From Sphaerisporangium corydalis (GTDB lineage: Bacteria; Actinomycetota; Actinomycetes; Streptosporangiales; Streptosporangiaceae), in assembly GCF_025506355.1 (NCBI RefSeq), contig NZ_JANZYP010000004.1, positions 115,667-179,666 on the forward strand: a DNA stretch of 64,000 nucleotides, in the 5' to 3' direction. A program made the translations under genes and the position numbers. How positions within the stretch are numbered: position 1 is the first letter of the stretch; each line of letters opens with the position of its first letter. Of this stretch, positions 1 through 8,089 are shown piece by piece. The notes beneath the pieces are model-generated. The model worked only from the letters and a program-made list of their open reading frames with translations. It was not told the DNA's origin and ran no database searches.

Positions 1-52
1 GGGGGGGGGGGGGGGTTGGTCTGCCCCCCCCCGGGCGGGGTGGGCCGGTCGG
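1..52. other. Homopolymer-rich window edge
   Basis: Fifteen consecutive G open the window, followed after a few bases by a run of nine C. No gene is seen. A G run of this length at the very start may be a contig-end or sequencing artefact. Confidence 0.5.
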
Positions 53-79
53 GCGGCTCGTCCCGTGAGGACGAGCCGC
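53..79 (-). terminator. Hairpin terminator after the fasciclin gene
   Basis: A perfect 11-bp stem (GCGGCTCGTCC at 53-63 with its complement at 69-79) closes a five-base loop, CGTGA. It lies 12 bases past the stop of the minus-strand fasciclin gene. No U-tract is visible, which is common for actinomycete terminators. Confidence 0.75.
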
Positions 80-91
80 GTCAGTGCCGGG

Positions 92-718
92 TCAGGCCCC
101 CGGCTTCAGGACGGAGTCGATGACGTAGACGGTGGCGTTCTGGGTCTGCAGATCACCGCAGAGCACCTCGGCTCCGCCGATCTTGACCGTGTCGCCGTCG
201 CGCTTGGTGGCGACCTTGGCGCCCTCCACCGTCGCGACGTCGCCCTTCTCCAGGTCGGCGGGCGTCTTGCGCCCCTGGACCACGTGGTAGGTGAGGATCT
301 TGGTCAGCTCACCCTTGTTGGCCAGCAGCTTGTCGAGCTGGTCCTTGGGGATCTTGTCGAAGGCGGCGTTGCTGGGCGCGAAGATCGTGATGTCCTTGGC
401 CGAGTTCAGCGTGTCGACCAAGCCCGCCTTCTTCGCGGCGTCGACGAGGGTGGAAAGGTCGGGGATGTGCGAGGCGGCGGTGGCCACCGGCTCGTTGGCG
501 ATCTCCCCCGGGCTGCCGGGCCCGGACTGCGGCAGCGCCGAGCAGCCCTTCCCGATCGGCGAGGAGGTAGGAGAGGCGGACGTCGACGGGTCTGAGGTGC
601 GGGCGGTCTCGGGCGTCATCGCGCCCGTACCGCTGGTGAGGGCGCCCGCTGCGGTGCCGTAGGCGGCGGCGAGCGACATGGCCGCTACGACCGGAAAGGC
701 GAGAAGACGAGTGTTCAT
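92..718 (-). CDS. Secreted fasciclin (FAS1) domain protein
   Basis: A 208-residue secreted protein. A signal peptide (about residues 1-25, basic NTR start then alanine-rich core) is followed by a Ser/Thr/Pro linker and one FAS1 domain (about 78-207). The domain carries the FAS1 H1 motif (TIFAPSNAAFDKIP), the H2-like YHVVQGRKTP and the terminal VIDSVLKP strand. FAS1 proteins mediate adhesion or surface interaction; MPT70/MPT83 of mycobacteria are the familiar relatives. The ATG at 718 is chosen because an AAGGGGA ribosome site precedes it and the signal peptide begins there; the longer upstream reading frame has neither. Single gene with its own terminator. The cysteine at residue 59 does not form a lipobox, so the protein is probably released or wall-associated rather than lipidated. 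The partner is unknown. Confidence 0.88.
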   Translation of the reverse strand: MNTRLLAFPVVAAMSLAAAYGTAAGALTSGTGAMTPETARTSDPSTSASPTSSPIGKGCSALPQSGPGSPGEIANEPVATAASHIPDLSTLVDAAKKAGLVDTLNSAKDITIFAPSNAAFDKIPKDQLDKLLANKGELTKILTYHVVQGRKTPADLEKGDVATVEGAKVATKRDGDTVKIGGAEVLCGDLQTQNATVYVIDSVLKPGA

Positions 719-1408
719 GTGCCTGTCCCCTTTTGCGCTCTTTTGAAGGGCGGTCACTTCGGCGGTGGCCCCGGCTGGATGCCCGGCGACCCCTGACGGT
801 CCGGCGTACGCCGCCCGCCTGCCCGGTCCGCGGGACCCCCCGGTCCTTCGCGGATCCACGTGACCGCGGCCCTTTTGTGAGAAGACCGTGCGCTCGGCCT
901 TCGCTCATTCAAGACGACCCTGTACGAGGACGTTTCCACACGTACACGTACATAACGGCTCCTTTCATTATCGCCAGGCAGCGGCCGTCGCCACCCTCGC
1001 GCAGGGCGGCACCCGGGAAAGCGTCCGCCAAATCGATCATTTACCGAACCCGAAACCGCCGCCCCGGACATCCCTGCGCCAAGGTTCGGGCGAGAGCGGG
1101 TACGGCCGCCCGGCAGCGAACGCCTCGGAGGTCGCCATGTCCAGAGCTGACGGAATCTGATCGATAGTGACTGGACATCGATCTGACCCCTCGGGTCATG
1201 GCCACTGGTCAGGTCCACCTGGGCCGTGCCCGCAGGCGCGGGAACCCTGACCTGGCCGTGCGTGGGAGGCCGGGCGCCGGGCGCGTCCAGTCGGGGATTC
1301 ACCTATTTTCGTCAGGACTTGTGCGATGTATGGTCGGCTCACGATCGAATGCAGTCAAGTTCGGTCTTCTTCGGTCTCGGGGACCCCTTCGTTCCGCCAA
1401 GGAGTGAG
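719..1408. other. Intergenic region between fasciclin and GH2 genes
   Basis: About 690 bases with no convincing gene; open frames here lack ribosome sites and recognisable composition. It must hold the divergent promoters of both neighbours. A short perfect inverted repeat, TGACCC-CTC-GGGTCA (1184-1198), lies about 210 bases before the GH2 start and could be a weak hairpin or a regulator site. Confidence 0.5.
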
Positions 1409-4165
1409 ATGGTCAGACCCTCCGGCTGGGCCCGCCGCGTGACCGCGGCCCTGCTCCTCACTGCCGCGACCCTGGTCGGGCAGGCCCAGCTCACCTCCCC
1501 CGCCGCCCAGGCGGCACCGCCCCTCACCACACCGTGGACCGCCCAGGCCGGCCCGGACAACGCCCTGCCGGACTACCCCCGGCCGCAGATGGTCCGCCCC
1601 GAGTGGCAGAACCTCAACGGGCTGTGGCAGTTCGCCGGTACCACGTCGATCGGCACCCCGCCCACCGGCCAGAACCTGGCCGAGCAGGTCCTGGTCCCGT
1701 ACCCGATCGAGTCCGGGCTCTCGCGCGTCCAGCGCCACGAGGACCGCATGTGGTACCGCCGCACCTTCACCGTCCCCTCCTCGTGGTCCGGCCGGCACGT
1801 CCGGCTGAACTTCGGCGCGGTGAGCTGGGAGGCGCGGGTCTGGGTCAACGGCGTGTCCGTGGCCACCCACACCGGCGGCTACGACCCGTTCGGCGCCGAC
1901 ATCACCGCGGCGCTGCGCGCGGGCACCAACGAGATCATCGTCGGCGTGTACGCGCCCGTCGACGCCGCGGGCGCCCCCATCGGCAAGCAGCGCCGCTCAC
2001 CCAGCGGGATCTTCTACACCGCGTCGTCGGGGATCTGGCAGACCGTCTGGCTGGAACCCGTCAACGCCGCCCAGATCACCCGCCTGGACACCGTCCCCGA
2101 CGTCCCCGCCGGGGTGCTCGACGTGGTGGTCCAGACGGCCGGCCTGTCCGGGCAGAGCGTGCGCGCCGAAGCGCTCACCGGCGGGCAGGTGGTGGGCACC
2201 GCCACCGGCGCGGCCGGCGCGCACCTGCGGGTCCCCGTGCCGAACGCCCACCTGTGGTCGCCCGACGACCCGTTCCTGTACGACCTGCGGGTGACCCTCA
2301 CCGGCACCGGCGGCGGGGACGTCGTGACCGGGTACTTCGGCATGCGGTCGGTCGGCAAGGCGATGATCGGCGGCGTGCTGCGCCCGACCCTGAACGGCAG
2401 GTTCCTGTTCCAGATGGGCACCCTGGACCAGGGCTACTGGCCGGACGGCATCTCCACCGCGCCCACCGACGAGGCCCTGCGCTTCGACCTGGAGCAGCAG
2501 AAGGCCCTCGGCTTCAACATGGTCCGCAAGCACATCAAGGTCGAACCCGCCCGCTGGTACTACTGGGCCGACCGACTCGGCCTGCTCGTCTGGCAGGACA
2601 TGCCCGCCATGCGCACCGGCGTGACCCCCTCCGCGAGCGACCGGGCGAACTTCGAGAGCGAGCTGCGACGCGTGGTCGACAGCCTGCGCGGCATCACCTC
2701 GATCGTCCAGTGGATCCCGTTCAACGAGGGCTGGGGCGAGTACGACCCGGCGCGCATCGCCGACCTGGTCAAGAGCTGGGACCCCTCGCGCCTGGTCGAC
2801 AACAACTCCGGTTCCAACTGCTGCGGCTTCGACGGCGGCAACGGCGACGTCGCCGACGACCACATCTACGTCGGCCCCGGCACCCCGCAACGTCCCAGCG
2901 CCACCCGCGTGGCCGTGCTCGGCGAGTTCGGCGGGCTGGGCCTGCGCAGCCCCGGCCACGAATGGCCCGGCACCGGCTTCGCGTACGAGATGACGCCCGA
3001 CGCGGCGACGCTCACCGACCGGTACGTCCAGATCAACGAGCAGCTCAAGCCGCTGATCACCGGTGGCGGCCTGTCGGCCTCGGTCTACACCCAGCCGACC
3101 GACGTGGAGAACGAGGTCAACGGCATCTGGACCTACGACCGCAGGGTGCGGAAGATGGACGCGGCCCGCGTCCGGGCCGTGAACCTGTCGGTGATCCAGT
3201 CGGCGGGCGGGCTGACCGCCGACGCGCCGGCCTCGCTCCGCGTGACGACCCCCGGCTTCACCGACCGGTACCTGCGGCACAGCGCGTCACTGGCCCGCAC
3301 CGACGTGGTCACCCCGGCGAGCGCCGACGGCCTCAAACAGGACGCCACCTTCCACGTCCGGCGCGGCCTGGCCAACACGAGCTGCTACTCCTTCGAGTCA
3401 CGCAACTTCGCCGGGCACTACCTGCGCCACCAGGGGTTCCGCGTACGAAAGGACCCCCGTGACGGGACCGCCCTGTTCGACCAGGACGCGACGTTCTGCC
3501 TGCGCGACGGCCGCACGGGCAACGGCGTCTCGTTCGAGTCCCTGAACCTGCCCGGCTCCTTCCTGCGCCACTACGCCGAGGCGGTCTACGTCGCGCGCTC
3601 CGGCGGCCCCAACACCTGGGACACCGCCACGTCCTTCGCCGACGACTCCACCTGGCAGGTGGCCACACCCTGGTGGCGCAGCGGCGCCGACCTGACCGTC
3701 GGGGCGGCCCAGTCGCTGCGGGTGGTGACCCCGGGCTTCACCGACCGGTACCTGCGGCACAGCGCGTCACTGGCCCGCACCGACGTGGTCACCTCGGCCA
3801 GCGCCGACGGCCTCAAACAGGACGCCACCTTCTACGTGCGGCGCGGCCTCGCCGACGGGAGCTGCTACTCCTTCGAATCCCGCAACTTCGCCGGGCACTA
3901 CCTGCGCCACCAGGACTTCCGCCTGCGCAAAGACCCCCGCGACGGCTCGGCCCTGTTCGACCAGGACGCCACGTTCTGCGCACAGCCGCCCCGGTACGGC
4001 TCCTCCGGCGTGAGCCTCACCTCGATCAACATCGCCGGCACGAGCATCCGGCACTACGCCGAGGAGGTCTTCATCGCCTCCAACGGCGGCTCCCACCCCT
4101 TCGACGCCCCCACCCACTACAACGAAGACACCACCTGGACCATCTCCCCACCCTGGTCCCCCTGA
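1409..4165 (+). CDS. Secreted GH2-family glycosidase with two AbfB (CBM42-like) modules
   Basis: A 918-residue secreted glycoside hydrolase. The order is: signal peptide (1 to about 36, SPAAQA cleavage region), GH2 N-terminal beta-sandwich (about 50-220), Ig-like linker domain, and a TIM barrel to about 600. The expected acid/base is E440 in WIPFNEGWGEYD and the nucleophile is E506 in LGEFGG. Two AbfB modules follow (about 610-752 and 770-918), which in known enzymes bind arabinofuranose side chains. Likely substrate is therefore an arabinose-decorated plant polysaccharide, but beta-galactosidase, beta-glucuronidase and other GH2 specificities cannot be separated by eye. The ATG at 1409 follows AAGGAGTGAG. 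The two AbfB modules come from a 480-bp duplication that is still nearly identical at the DNA level. Confidence 0.9.
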   Translation: MVRPSGWARRVTAALLLTAATLVGQAQLTSPAAQAAPPLTTPWTAQAGPDNALPDYPRPQMVRPEWQNLNGLWQFAGTTSIGTPPTGQNLAEQVLVPYPIESGLSRVQRHEDRMWYRRTFTVPSSWSGRHVRLNFGAVSWEARVWVNGVSVATHTGGYDPFGADITAALRAGTNEIIVGVYAPVDAAGAPIGKQRRSPSGIFYTASSGIWQTVWLEPVNAAQITRLDTVPDVPAGVLDVVVQTAGLSGQSVRAEALTGGQVVGTATGAAGAHLRVPVPNAHLWSPDDPFLYDLRVTLTGTGGGDVVTGYFGMRSVGKAMIGGVLRPTLNGRFLFQMGTLDQGYWPDGISTAPTDEALRFDLEQQKALGFNMVRKHIKVEPARWYYWADRLGLLVWQDMPAMRTGVTPSASDRANFESELRRVVDSLRGITSIVQWIPFNEGWGEYDPARIADLVKSWDPSRLVDNNSGSNCCGFDGGNGDVADDHIYVGPGTPQRPSATRVAVLGEFGGLGLRSPGHEWPGTGFAYEMTPDAATLTDRYVQINEQLKPLITGGGLSASVYTQPTDVENEVNGIWTYDRRVRKMDAARVRAVNLSVIQSAGGLTADAPASLRVTTPGFTDRYLRHSASLARTDVVTPASADGLKQDATFHVRRGLANTSCYSFESRNFAGHYLRHQGFRVRKDPRDGTALFDQDATFCLRDGRTGNGVSFESLNLPGSFLRHYAEAVYVARSGGPNTWDTATSFADDSTWQVATPWWRSGADLTVGAAQSLRVVTPGFTDRYLRHSASLARTDVVTSASADGLKQDATFYVRRGLADGSCYSFESRNFAGHYLRHQDFRLRKDPRDGSALFDQDATFCAQPPRYGSSGVSLTSINIAGTSIRHYAEEVFIASNGGSHPFDAPTHYNEDTTWTISPPWSP
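3241..3960 (+). repeat. 480-bp-period duplication encoding the AbfB modules
   Basis: Bases from 3241 and from 3721 align with a constant offset of 480 and long identical blocks, for example the stretches from 3253 and from 3733. Reading frame is preserved. The close DNA identity points to recent duplication or ongoing gene conversion. Confidence 0.85.
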
Positions 4166-4174
4166 CCTCAGGGT

Positions 4175-4225
4175 TCTCGCCGTTCGATCCCCCTGACCTC
4201 ATGCTCTCGCCGTTCGATCCCCCTG
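4175..4225. repeat. 30-bp tandem repeat after the GH2 stop codon
   Basis: TCTCGCCGTTCGATCCCC-CTG occurs at 4175-4195 and 4205-4225. A partial copy (the CCCCTGACCTCA part) overlaps the GH2 stop codon at 4163-4165. Confidence 0.8.
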
Positions 4226-4230
4226 CTTAA

Positions 4231-4420
4231 GGTCCTCGCCTTCGGCTCGGGCAGTATTTCCAAGGCCTACCGGCCCTACCGACCCCCCGACACACCAAGG
4301 GCCTATCGGCCTAGCCAGCCCCTGACCCCGCTCGCGTCCGCGCCCGACCCTGCTTCGCCATCTGGGTCTCCACTTCGGCGCCGACGCGGCGGGACGGGGA
4401 ACGGCGAATCCGGCGCCCTG
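4231..4420. repeat. Dispersed intergenic element, copy A
   Basis: The core at 4231-4285 begins GGTCCTCGCCTTCGGCTCGG and contains GGGCAGTATTTCC and the AAGGCCTACCGGCC segment. The longer unit, through the GACGCGGCGGGACG block to about 4420, is repeated in copy B. The core recurs inverted at 35.94 and 42.58 kb. Confidence 0.85.
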
Positions 4421-4488
4421 TGCGGCGCCAAACCAGCCAACCCCACCCCTCCAGCCGATCACTCCCATCACCCAGCGCCTCCGTTAAA

Positions 4489-4697
4489 GGTCCTCGCCTT
4501 CGGCTCGGGCAGTATTTCCAGGCCTACCGGCTCTACCGATTCCCCGACACACCAAGGGCCCATCGGCCTAGCCAGCCCCCGACCCCGCTCCCGTTCCCGC
4601 TCGCGCTCGCGCCTGACCCCTCCTTCCCCATCGGGGGTCTCCTCCTCGGCGCCGACGCGGCGGGACGAGGAACGGCGATACCGGCGCCTCGTACGGC
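4489..4697. repeat. Dispersed intergenic element, copy B
   Basis: Same orientation as copy A, about 258 bases further on, and similar over roughly 200 bases. One A is missing in the core (TTTCCAGGCC instead of TTTCCAAGGCC). That changes any reading frame, so the element is unlikely to be kept for a protein. Confidence 0.85.
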
Positions 4698-4712
4698 GGC
4701 CGACCGGATCAC

Positions 4713-4768
4713 GGGGAGCTTGACCTTCCCGATCACGTGCCGGGAGCTGGACCTTCCCCGTCACGTGC
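4713..4768. repeat. 28-bp tandem duplication at the DUF4166 3' end
   Basis: Two diverged units, 4713-4740 and 4741-4768, share GGGAGCT-GACCTTCCC and the TCACGTGC end. The second unit spans the stop codon of the minus-strand gene (4761-4763). Confidence 0.75.
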
Positions 4769-5417
4769 CGTCCGGCCGTAGCTCGCAGATGTGGCCTTGG
4801 TAGGACAGCAGCGTGCCGACGAGGGGGACGGAGACGCGGACCTCAATGTGGAACCGTGGCGGCCTCGGGGCCTGGTCCTGCGGGTCGATCCACGCACGCG
4901 CCGAGACCTTGGGCGCGAACGCCCCAGGAAACGGGACATCCCACCGGCCGAGCCGGAGCGTGGTGCCGTCCTGGACGACGGTTACCTCTGTGGGGGTGGC
5001 CACGGTGCGGGTGCGGATCACCAGGGGGCCGTGCGGTTCCCAGCCCACTTCACCGGCCCGGACCTGACGGCTGACCAGCCTCCGCCCACCGATCGACCGC
5101 TCCCACGTCTCGGCCACCGCCGCCTCCCCCGGCTCCCCTCCTCGGCCCGGCCCCGAATGGCCCGGCCACGACCCCGAACCAGACCTCGACCCTGGCCTCG
5201 GCCCCGGCGCCGACCCCGGCCTCAGCGTCGCCATGCGCGTGACGGTGACCCTGGTCGGGGCGGCCGTGCACGTACGAGGAAGGCCGAGCACCACGCACGC
5301 CAACCGGCCCAGCAGCCCCGGACCCCGGCGGACCTCCAGCACCCCCGTGCCAGAGACCGACTCGTCCCCGAGATGGAACCGGTACATCCACGCATAAGGC
5401 TCGCCGCCCACATCCAC
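4761..5417 (-). CDS. DUF4166 domain protein
   Basis: A 218-residue protein without signal peptide or membrane helix. It resembles DUF4166, a domain often found alone or behind an NAD-binding saccharopine-dehydrogenase-like domain. Visible family features are the N-terminal RRGPGLLGRLACVVLGLP block, the central WERSIGGRR segment and the C-terminal VSVPLVGTLLSYQGHI, which matches the usual PLVG-x-L-x-x-Y-x-G ending. A low-complexity Gly/Pro/Ser insert of about 30 residues sits in the middle (near 72-100) and looks like local repeat growth. The GTG at 5417 has an AGGGG ribosome site about nine bases upstream. The biochemical role of the domain is not known. No operon partner; the downstream side is repeat DNA. 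Confidence 0.7.
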   Translation of the reverse strand: MDVGGEPYAWMYRFHLGDESVSGTGVLEVRRGPGLLGRLACVVLGLPRTCTAAPTRVTVTRMATLRPGSAPGPRPGSRSGSGSWPGHSGPGRGGEPGEAAVAETWERSIGGRRLVSRQVRAGEVGWEPHGPLVIRTRTVATPTEVTVVQDGTTLRLGRWDVPFPGAFAPKVSARAWIDPQDQAPRPPRFHIEVRVSVPLVGTLLSYQGHICELRPDGT

Positions 5418-5659
5418 CCCGCCACCCCTGGTATCGCGTACCCGCTGTCCTTCTCAAGAAGCGCCGACCTCGGTCACGGGTTTGGATCCGAGGCCGTGAC
5501 CCCTGCCGCTCCTCGGCGATCGGTCGCATCAATGCCGCGTCAAATTTCACCGGGTCACCGTCAGAATCCCGTCACGATCGCGCTGGACGATGCGAGAGGG
5601 ATCTAGTGTTCCTCATGTCGGGTTCGTCCCCAAGGGACCCGTTCGCCCCGGAGGAATGC

Positions 5660-5935
5660 ATGGCAGAGCAGGCCCAACCCCCGTTAGTGGTCCCCGTCCG
5701 AGTGGGCGCGATGACGCAGTCGTTGCGGCTGTTCCGTACGGTGAACGGCACCAGAACGGCGGTCGCGTTCTCGACACCGGCGCGCCTGACGACGGTGCTC
5801 GGCACTGACCAGCGCTGGATCCACCTCAGCGAATCCGCCCTGCGCAGGATGGTCGACGACCTGCATCTTGAGGGCATCGTCGTCGACCCCTCGGGATCAT
5901 TCTCCGGCCGGACCGCCGAGCACCAGGCGGCCTGA
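5660..5935 (+). CDS. SAV_915 family protein
   Basis: A small (91-residue) soluble protein of the actinobacterial SAV_915 family. The family pattern is visible: an N-terminal VPVRVG strand, LRLFRTVNGTRTAVAFS, a conserved LG-x-x-Q-x-W segment (LGTDQRWIHLSESALRRM) and a C-terminal VDPSG. The family resembles SseB-like N-terminal domains, but no activity is established. An ATG further upstream (5606) is in frame, yet GGAGGAATGC directly before 5660 marks the better start. A single gene, 85 bases before the RidA gene on the same strand; the two may share transcription. Confidence 0.8.
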   Translation: MAEQAQPPLVVPVRVGAMTQSLRLFRTVNGTRTAVAFSTPARLTTVLGTDQRWIHLSESALRRMVDDLHLEGIVVDPSGSFSGRTAEHQAA

Positions 5936-6020
5936 CAGATCAACCGTTCGATCGCCGGCCACAGAATATGATCTACGGCAGGGCCGCCCAGGTTCGCGCA
6001 TCACGACCGACGGGAAATCC

Positions 6021-6407
6021 ATGGAACTCGTGACCCACAGCCCCGGCGACGGCGTCTACCCTCCCACCGGTGACTACGCTCACGCGATCGAAGTGCGCGG
6101 CGCCGAGCGTCTGGTGTTCCTGGCCGGCACGATGGGGCTCGACCCCTCGGGAGTGCCGGGCGCGACACTCGACGACCAGCTCGTCCTCATCTGGTCGAAC
6201 ATCCGGGTCATCCTCGCCTCCGCCGGCATGACCGTCGACAACATCGTTCGGCTCACCAGCTACCTCAGGGACGCCTCCTACGCCGGAGCGAACGCGAAGG
6301 CCCGCGTCGAGGCGCTGGGCGGCCGGGTCGTGCCGACCACGGCCATCGTCGCCCAGACGCTCGACAGCGAATGGCTCATAGAGATAGAGGTGACGGCGGC
6401 GAGCTGA
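6021..6407 (+). CDS. RidA family protein (reactive enamine/imine deaminase-like)
   Basis: A 128-residue YjgF/YER057c/UK114 (RidA) family protein. Typical members hydrolyse reactive 2-aminoacrylate-type imines made by PLP enzymes and work as homotrimers. Matching features are the GDYAHAIEVRGAERLVFLAGTMG start, Q-x-x-x-x-x-x-N (QLVLIWSNIRVILASAGMTVDNIVRLTSYL), and the closing LIEIEVTA strand. The usual R-x-x-V/P pair near the C-terminus is replaced: the end is RVVPTTAIVAQTL, so the catalytic Arg of archetypal RidA (in the PARS motif) is not obvious and the protein may belong to a Rid subgroup with another substrate. The ATG at 6021 has only a weak GGGAAA ribosome site. Confidence 0.82.
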   Translation: MELVTHSPGDGVYPPTGDYAHAIEVRGAERLVFLAGTMGLDPSGVPGATLDDQLVLIWSNIRVILASAGMTVDNIVRLTSYLRDASYAGANAKARVEALGGRVVPTTAIVAQTLDSEWLIEIEVTAAS

Positions 6408-6529
6408 ACGGCGGGCCGATCCGGCACCACCGGTACGTAAATACGATCATGTGTTGTCTTACGGCGACGTGAATATTCACCGCTCCTGGATCCGTCACAT
6501 GGTCTTTCCATCATCCCCCTCTTAGCATC

Positions 6530-7639
6530 ATGGTCGTGGTCACGACACGTGGGCGAATTCATCGCGTAAAGAAGTGGCGAAAGGGACAGGAAATCCCTCC
6601 GCCGGCCAAAAGCAAGCGCCGTCCCATACAGGTCAGCGTGATGTCGGAGTCCTCTTTCACCATTCGAGGACACGGCGTGCACAGCGTCTTCGAGGAGAGC
6701 CTGCGCGCGATCGACCTGATGCCCGATTTCGAGCGGGTCACCGGAATACGCGCGTACGGCAGGAACGTGGTCCTCCACGTGCACACGATGGGCATGTTCG
6801 CCCTGCTGCGACTGCTCGCCCACCGCGGGCCCCGCCTGATCAGCGCGCACGTCACCCCGCAGACGCTTCTGGGCAGCATCAAGGGCGCCCACCTCGTCGA
6901 CCCCCTCACGCGCAGGTACATGAGGGCGATGTTCAACCTGGCCACAGCGGTCCTGTCGGTCAGCGAGGCGACGACGCGGGAACTGGAGGAGATCGGGGTA
7001 CGAGCCCCGATCGTCCTGATGAGCAACGCGATCGACGAGAGGCGCGTCCAGCGCCATATCGGCAGGCGCGGCGAACTGCGCCGGTCGTTCGGGTGGGACG
7101 AACGTCCCGTCGTTCTCGGCGTGGGCCAGTTACAGCCGAGAAAGGGCGTCGAGGAATTCATCTCGTGTGCCCGCGCACTACCCGGGATGAATTTCGTCTG
7201 GGTGGGCGGGATGCAGTTCGGAATGCTGTCCGACGCCCGTCACGACGTGGCCCATCTGCGCGCGAACGCCCCGGAGAACGTCACGTTCACCGGGCTGGTC
7301 CCCCGCGACGAGGTGTTCCAATACTGCGCCGCGGCGGACGTGTTCTTCCTGCCGTCGAGACACGAGACGTTCGGGCTGGCGACGCTGGAGGCGGCCACCG
7401 CCGGGCTGCCGCTGGTCCTGACGGATCTTCCTTGTTACCAGGAGTGGCTCAAGGACGCCTACCTGCACGGCGAGACCGTGGCGGACTTCGTCGAGCTGCT
7501 CCGGTGCCTTCAGGACGAGGGCACGCGCGCGATGTGGGCGGAGAAGGCCCTCGAGACGGCCGCCGTCTACGACTCCCGGACCCTCACCACCGGCCTCCGC
7601 GACGCCTACCTCCTCGCCAGCCCCCAGGTGTCCGGCTGA
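6530..7639 (+). CDS. Family 4 glycosyltransferase (GT-B fold)
   Basis: A GT-B glycosyltransferase, 369 residues from the first ATG. The N-terminal Rossmann half begins IQVSVMSESSFTIRGHGVH and has the HVHTMG strand; the C-terminal half carries GVGQLQPRKGVEEFI, VTFTGLVPRDEV and the nucleotide-sugar-binding E-x7-E motif region (PSRHETFGLATLEAATAGLP). The layout resembles 1,2-diacylglycerol glucosyltransferases and similar lipid glycosyltransferases, so a glycolipid role is plausible but not shown. The start is uncertain: the ATG at 6641 would remove the first beta strand, so a start at 6530 or GTG 6536 is preferred although no ribosome site precedes either. It stands alone, convergent with the VOC gene 20 bases away. 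Confidence 0.8.
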   Translation: MVVVTTRGRIHRVKKWRKGQEIPPPAKSKRRPIQVSVMSESSFTIRGHGVHSVFEESLRAIDLMPDFERVTGIRAYGRNVVLHVHTMGMFALLRLLAHRGPRLISAHVTPQTLLGSIKGAHLVDPLTRRYMRAMFNLATAVLSVSEATTRELEEIGVRAPIVLMSNAIDERRVQRHIGRRGELRRSFGWDERPVVLGVGQLQPRKGVEEFISCARALPGMNFVWVGGMQFGMLSDARHDVAHLRANAPENVTFTGLVPRDEVFQYCAAADVFFLPSRHETFGLATLEAATAGLPLVLTDLPCYQEWLKDAYLHGETVADFVELLRCLQDEGTRAMWAEKALETAAVYDSRTLTTGLRDAYLLASPQVSG

Positions 7640-7656
7640 CACACCCCGAGGGTGTG
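7640..7656. terminator. Bidirectional hairpin between convergent genes
   Basis: A perfect 7-bp stem (CACACCC-CGA-GGGTGTG) fills almost all of the 20-base gap between the glycosyltransferase and VOC stop codons. Confidence 0.65.
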
Positions 7657-7659
7657 GCG

Positions 7660-8028
7660 TCACTGCTTGTCGTGGATCGTGACGGCGTACCCGTCCGGGT
7701 CGGTAAAGGTGAACGTGCGGCCGAACGGGCTGTCGAACGGCGGCGTCACGATCGGGACCCCGGCGGCGTCCAGCGCGTCGTGCATCTTCTGCGCGTCGGT
7801 GGCGTGCAGCCACAGCGCCACGCCGAGCCCCGGGCGGCCGTCCCCGTCCAGGTCGACGCCGGGCAGCGGCTCGCGCACCGCGAACGGGACGGGTGTCGTG
7901 GCGAACACGATCGCGCCGGGCGGGCTCGCCGGGGTGCGGCGCAGACCGAGCCGGTCTTCGTAGAAGGCGGCGGCGCGCTCCAGGTCGCGCACCTGCAGGG
8001 CGATGAAGTCGGGTCCGGTGACGGTCAT
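7660..8028 (-). CDS. VOC family (glyoxalase/bleomycin resistance-like) protein
   Basis: A 122-residue single-domain vicinal-oxygen-chelate protein. The fold signature is present: FIALQVRDLERAAAFYEDRLGL at the start and TFTFTDPDGYAVTIHD at the end. Such proteins range from metal-dependent dioxygenases and isomerases to binding proteins that sequester drugs. Start ATG at 8028 follows GAGGAGAG. It is transcribed divergently from the MarR gene, and both starts are separated by a 60-base region holding two identical-type operators, so the MarR protein very likely represses this gene. The substrate that relieves repression is unknown; small electrophiles or antibiotics are typical for this arrangement. 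Confidence 0.85.
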   Translation of the reverse strand: MTVTGPDFIALQVRDLERAAAFYEDRLGLRRTPASPPGAIVFATTPVPFAVREPLPGVDLDGDGRPGLGVALWLHATDAQKMHDALDAAGVPIVTPPFDSPFGRTFTFTDPDGYAVTIHDKQ

Positions 8029-8045
8029 ATCTCTCTCCTCAGCTA

Positions 8046-8089
8046 TGTCAGTATCCTGACATGGCTCATTGTGTGTCAGGATACTGACA
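8046..8089. promoter_or_regulatory. Twin MarR operators in the divergent VOC/MarR promoter
   Basis: Two 16-bp sites, TGTCAGTATCCTGACA (8046-8061) and TGTCAGGATACTGACA (8074-8089), each an inverted repeat TGTCAG-N4-CTGACA. They are also mutual inverted complements, centre to centre 28 bp. The second overlaps the AGGA ribosome site and the first base of the marR start codon. Confidence 0.85.

Larger units (their letters stand above)
4166..4760. other. Gene-free gap filled with tandem and dispersed repeats
   Basis: I see no gene here. The gap holds three repeat families: a 30-bp tandem at the end of the GH2 gene, two long copies of an intergenic element also found at 35.9 and 42.6 kb, and a 28-bp tandem that runs into the end of the DUF4166 gene. 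Open frames across it are arginine-rich and not conserved between the copies. Confidence 0.7.

Noticed and set aside
733-1302. Overlapping open frames on both strands upstream of the GH2 gene
   Set aside because: Arginine/proline-rich, no ribosome sites, no family resemblance; typical of chance frames in GC-rich DNA.
4199-4803. Open frames across the two long repeat copies, e.g. minus strand 4199-4471 and 4468-4764
   Set aside because: The shared frame is broken between copies by a one-base deletion and the translations are low-complexity, so the conservation is at DNA level.
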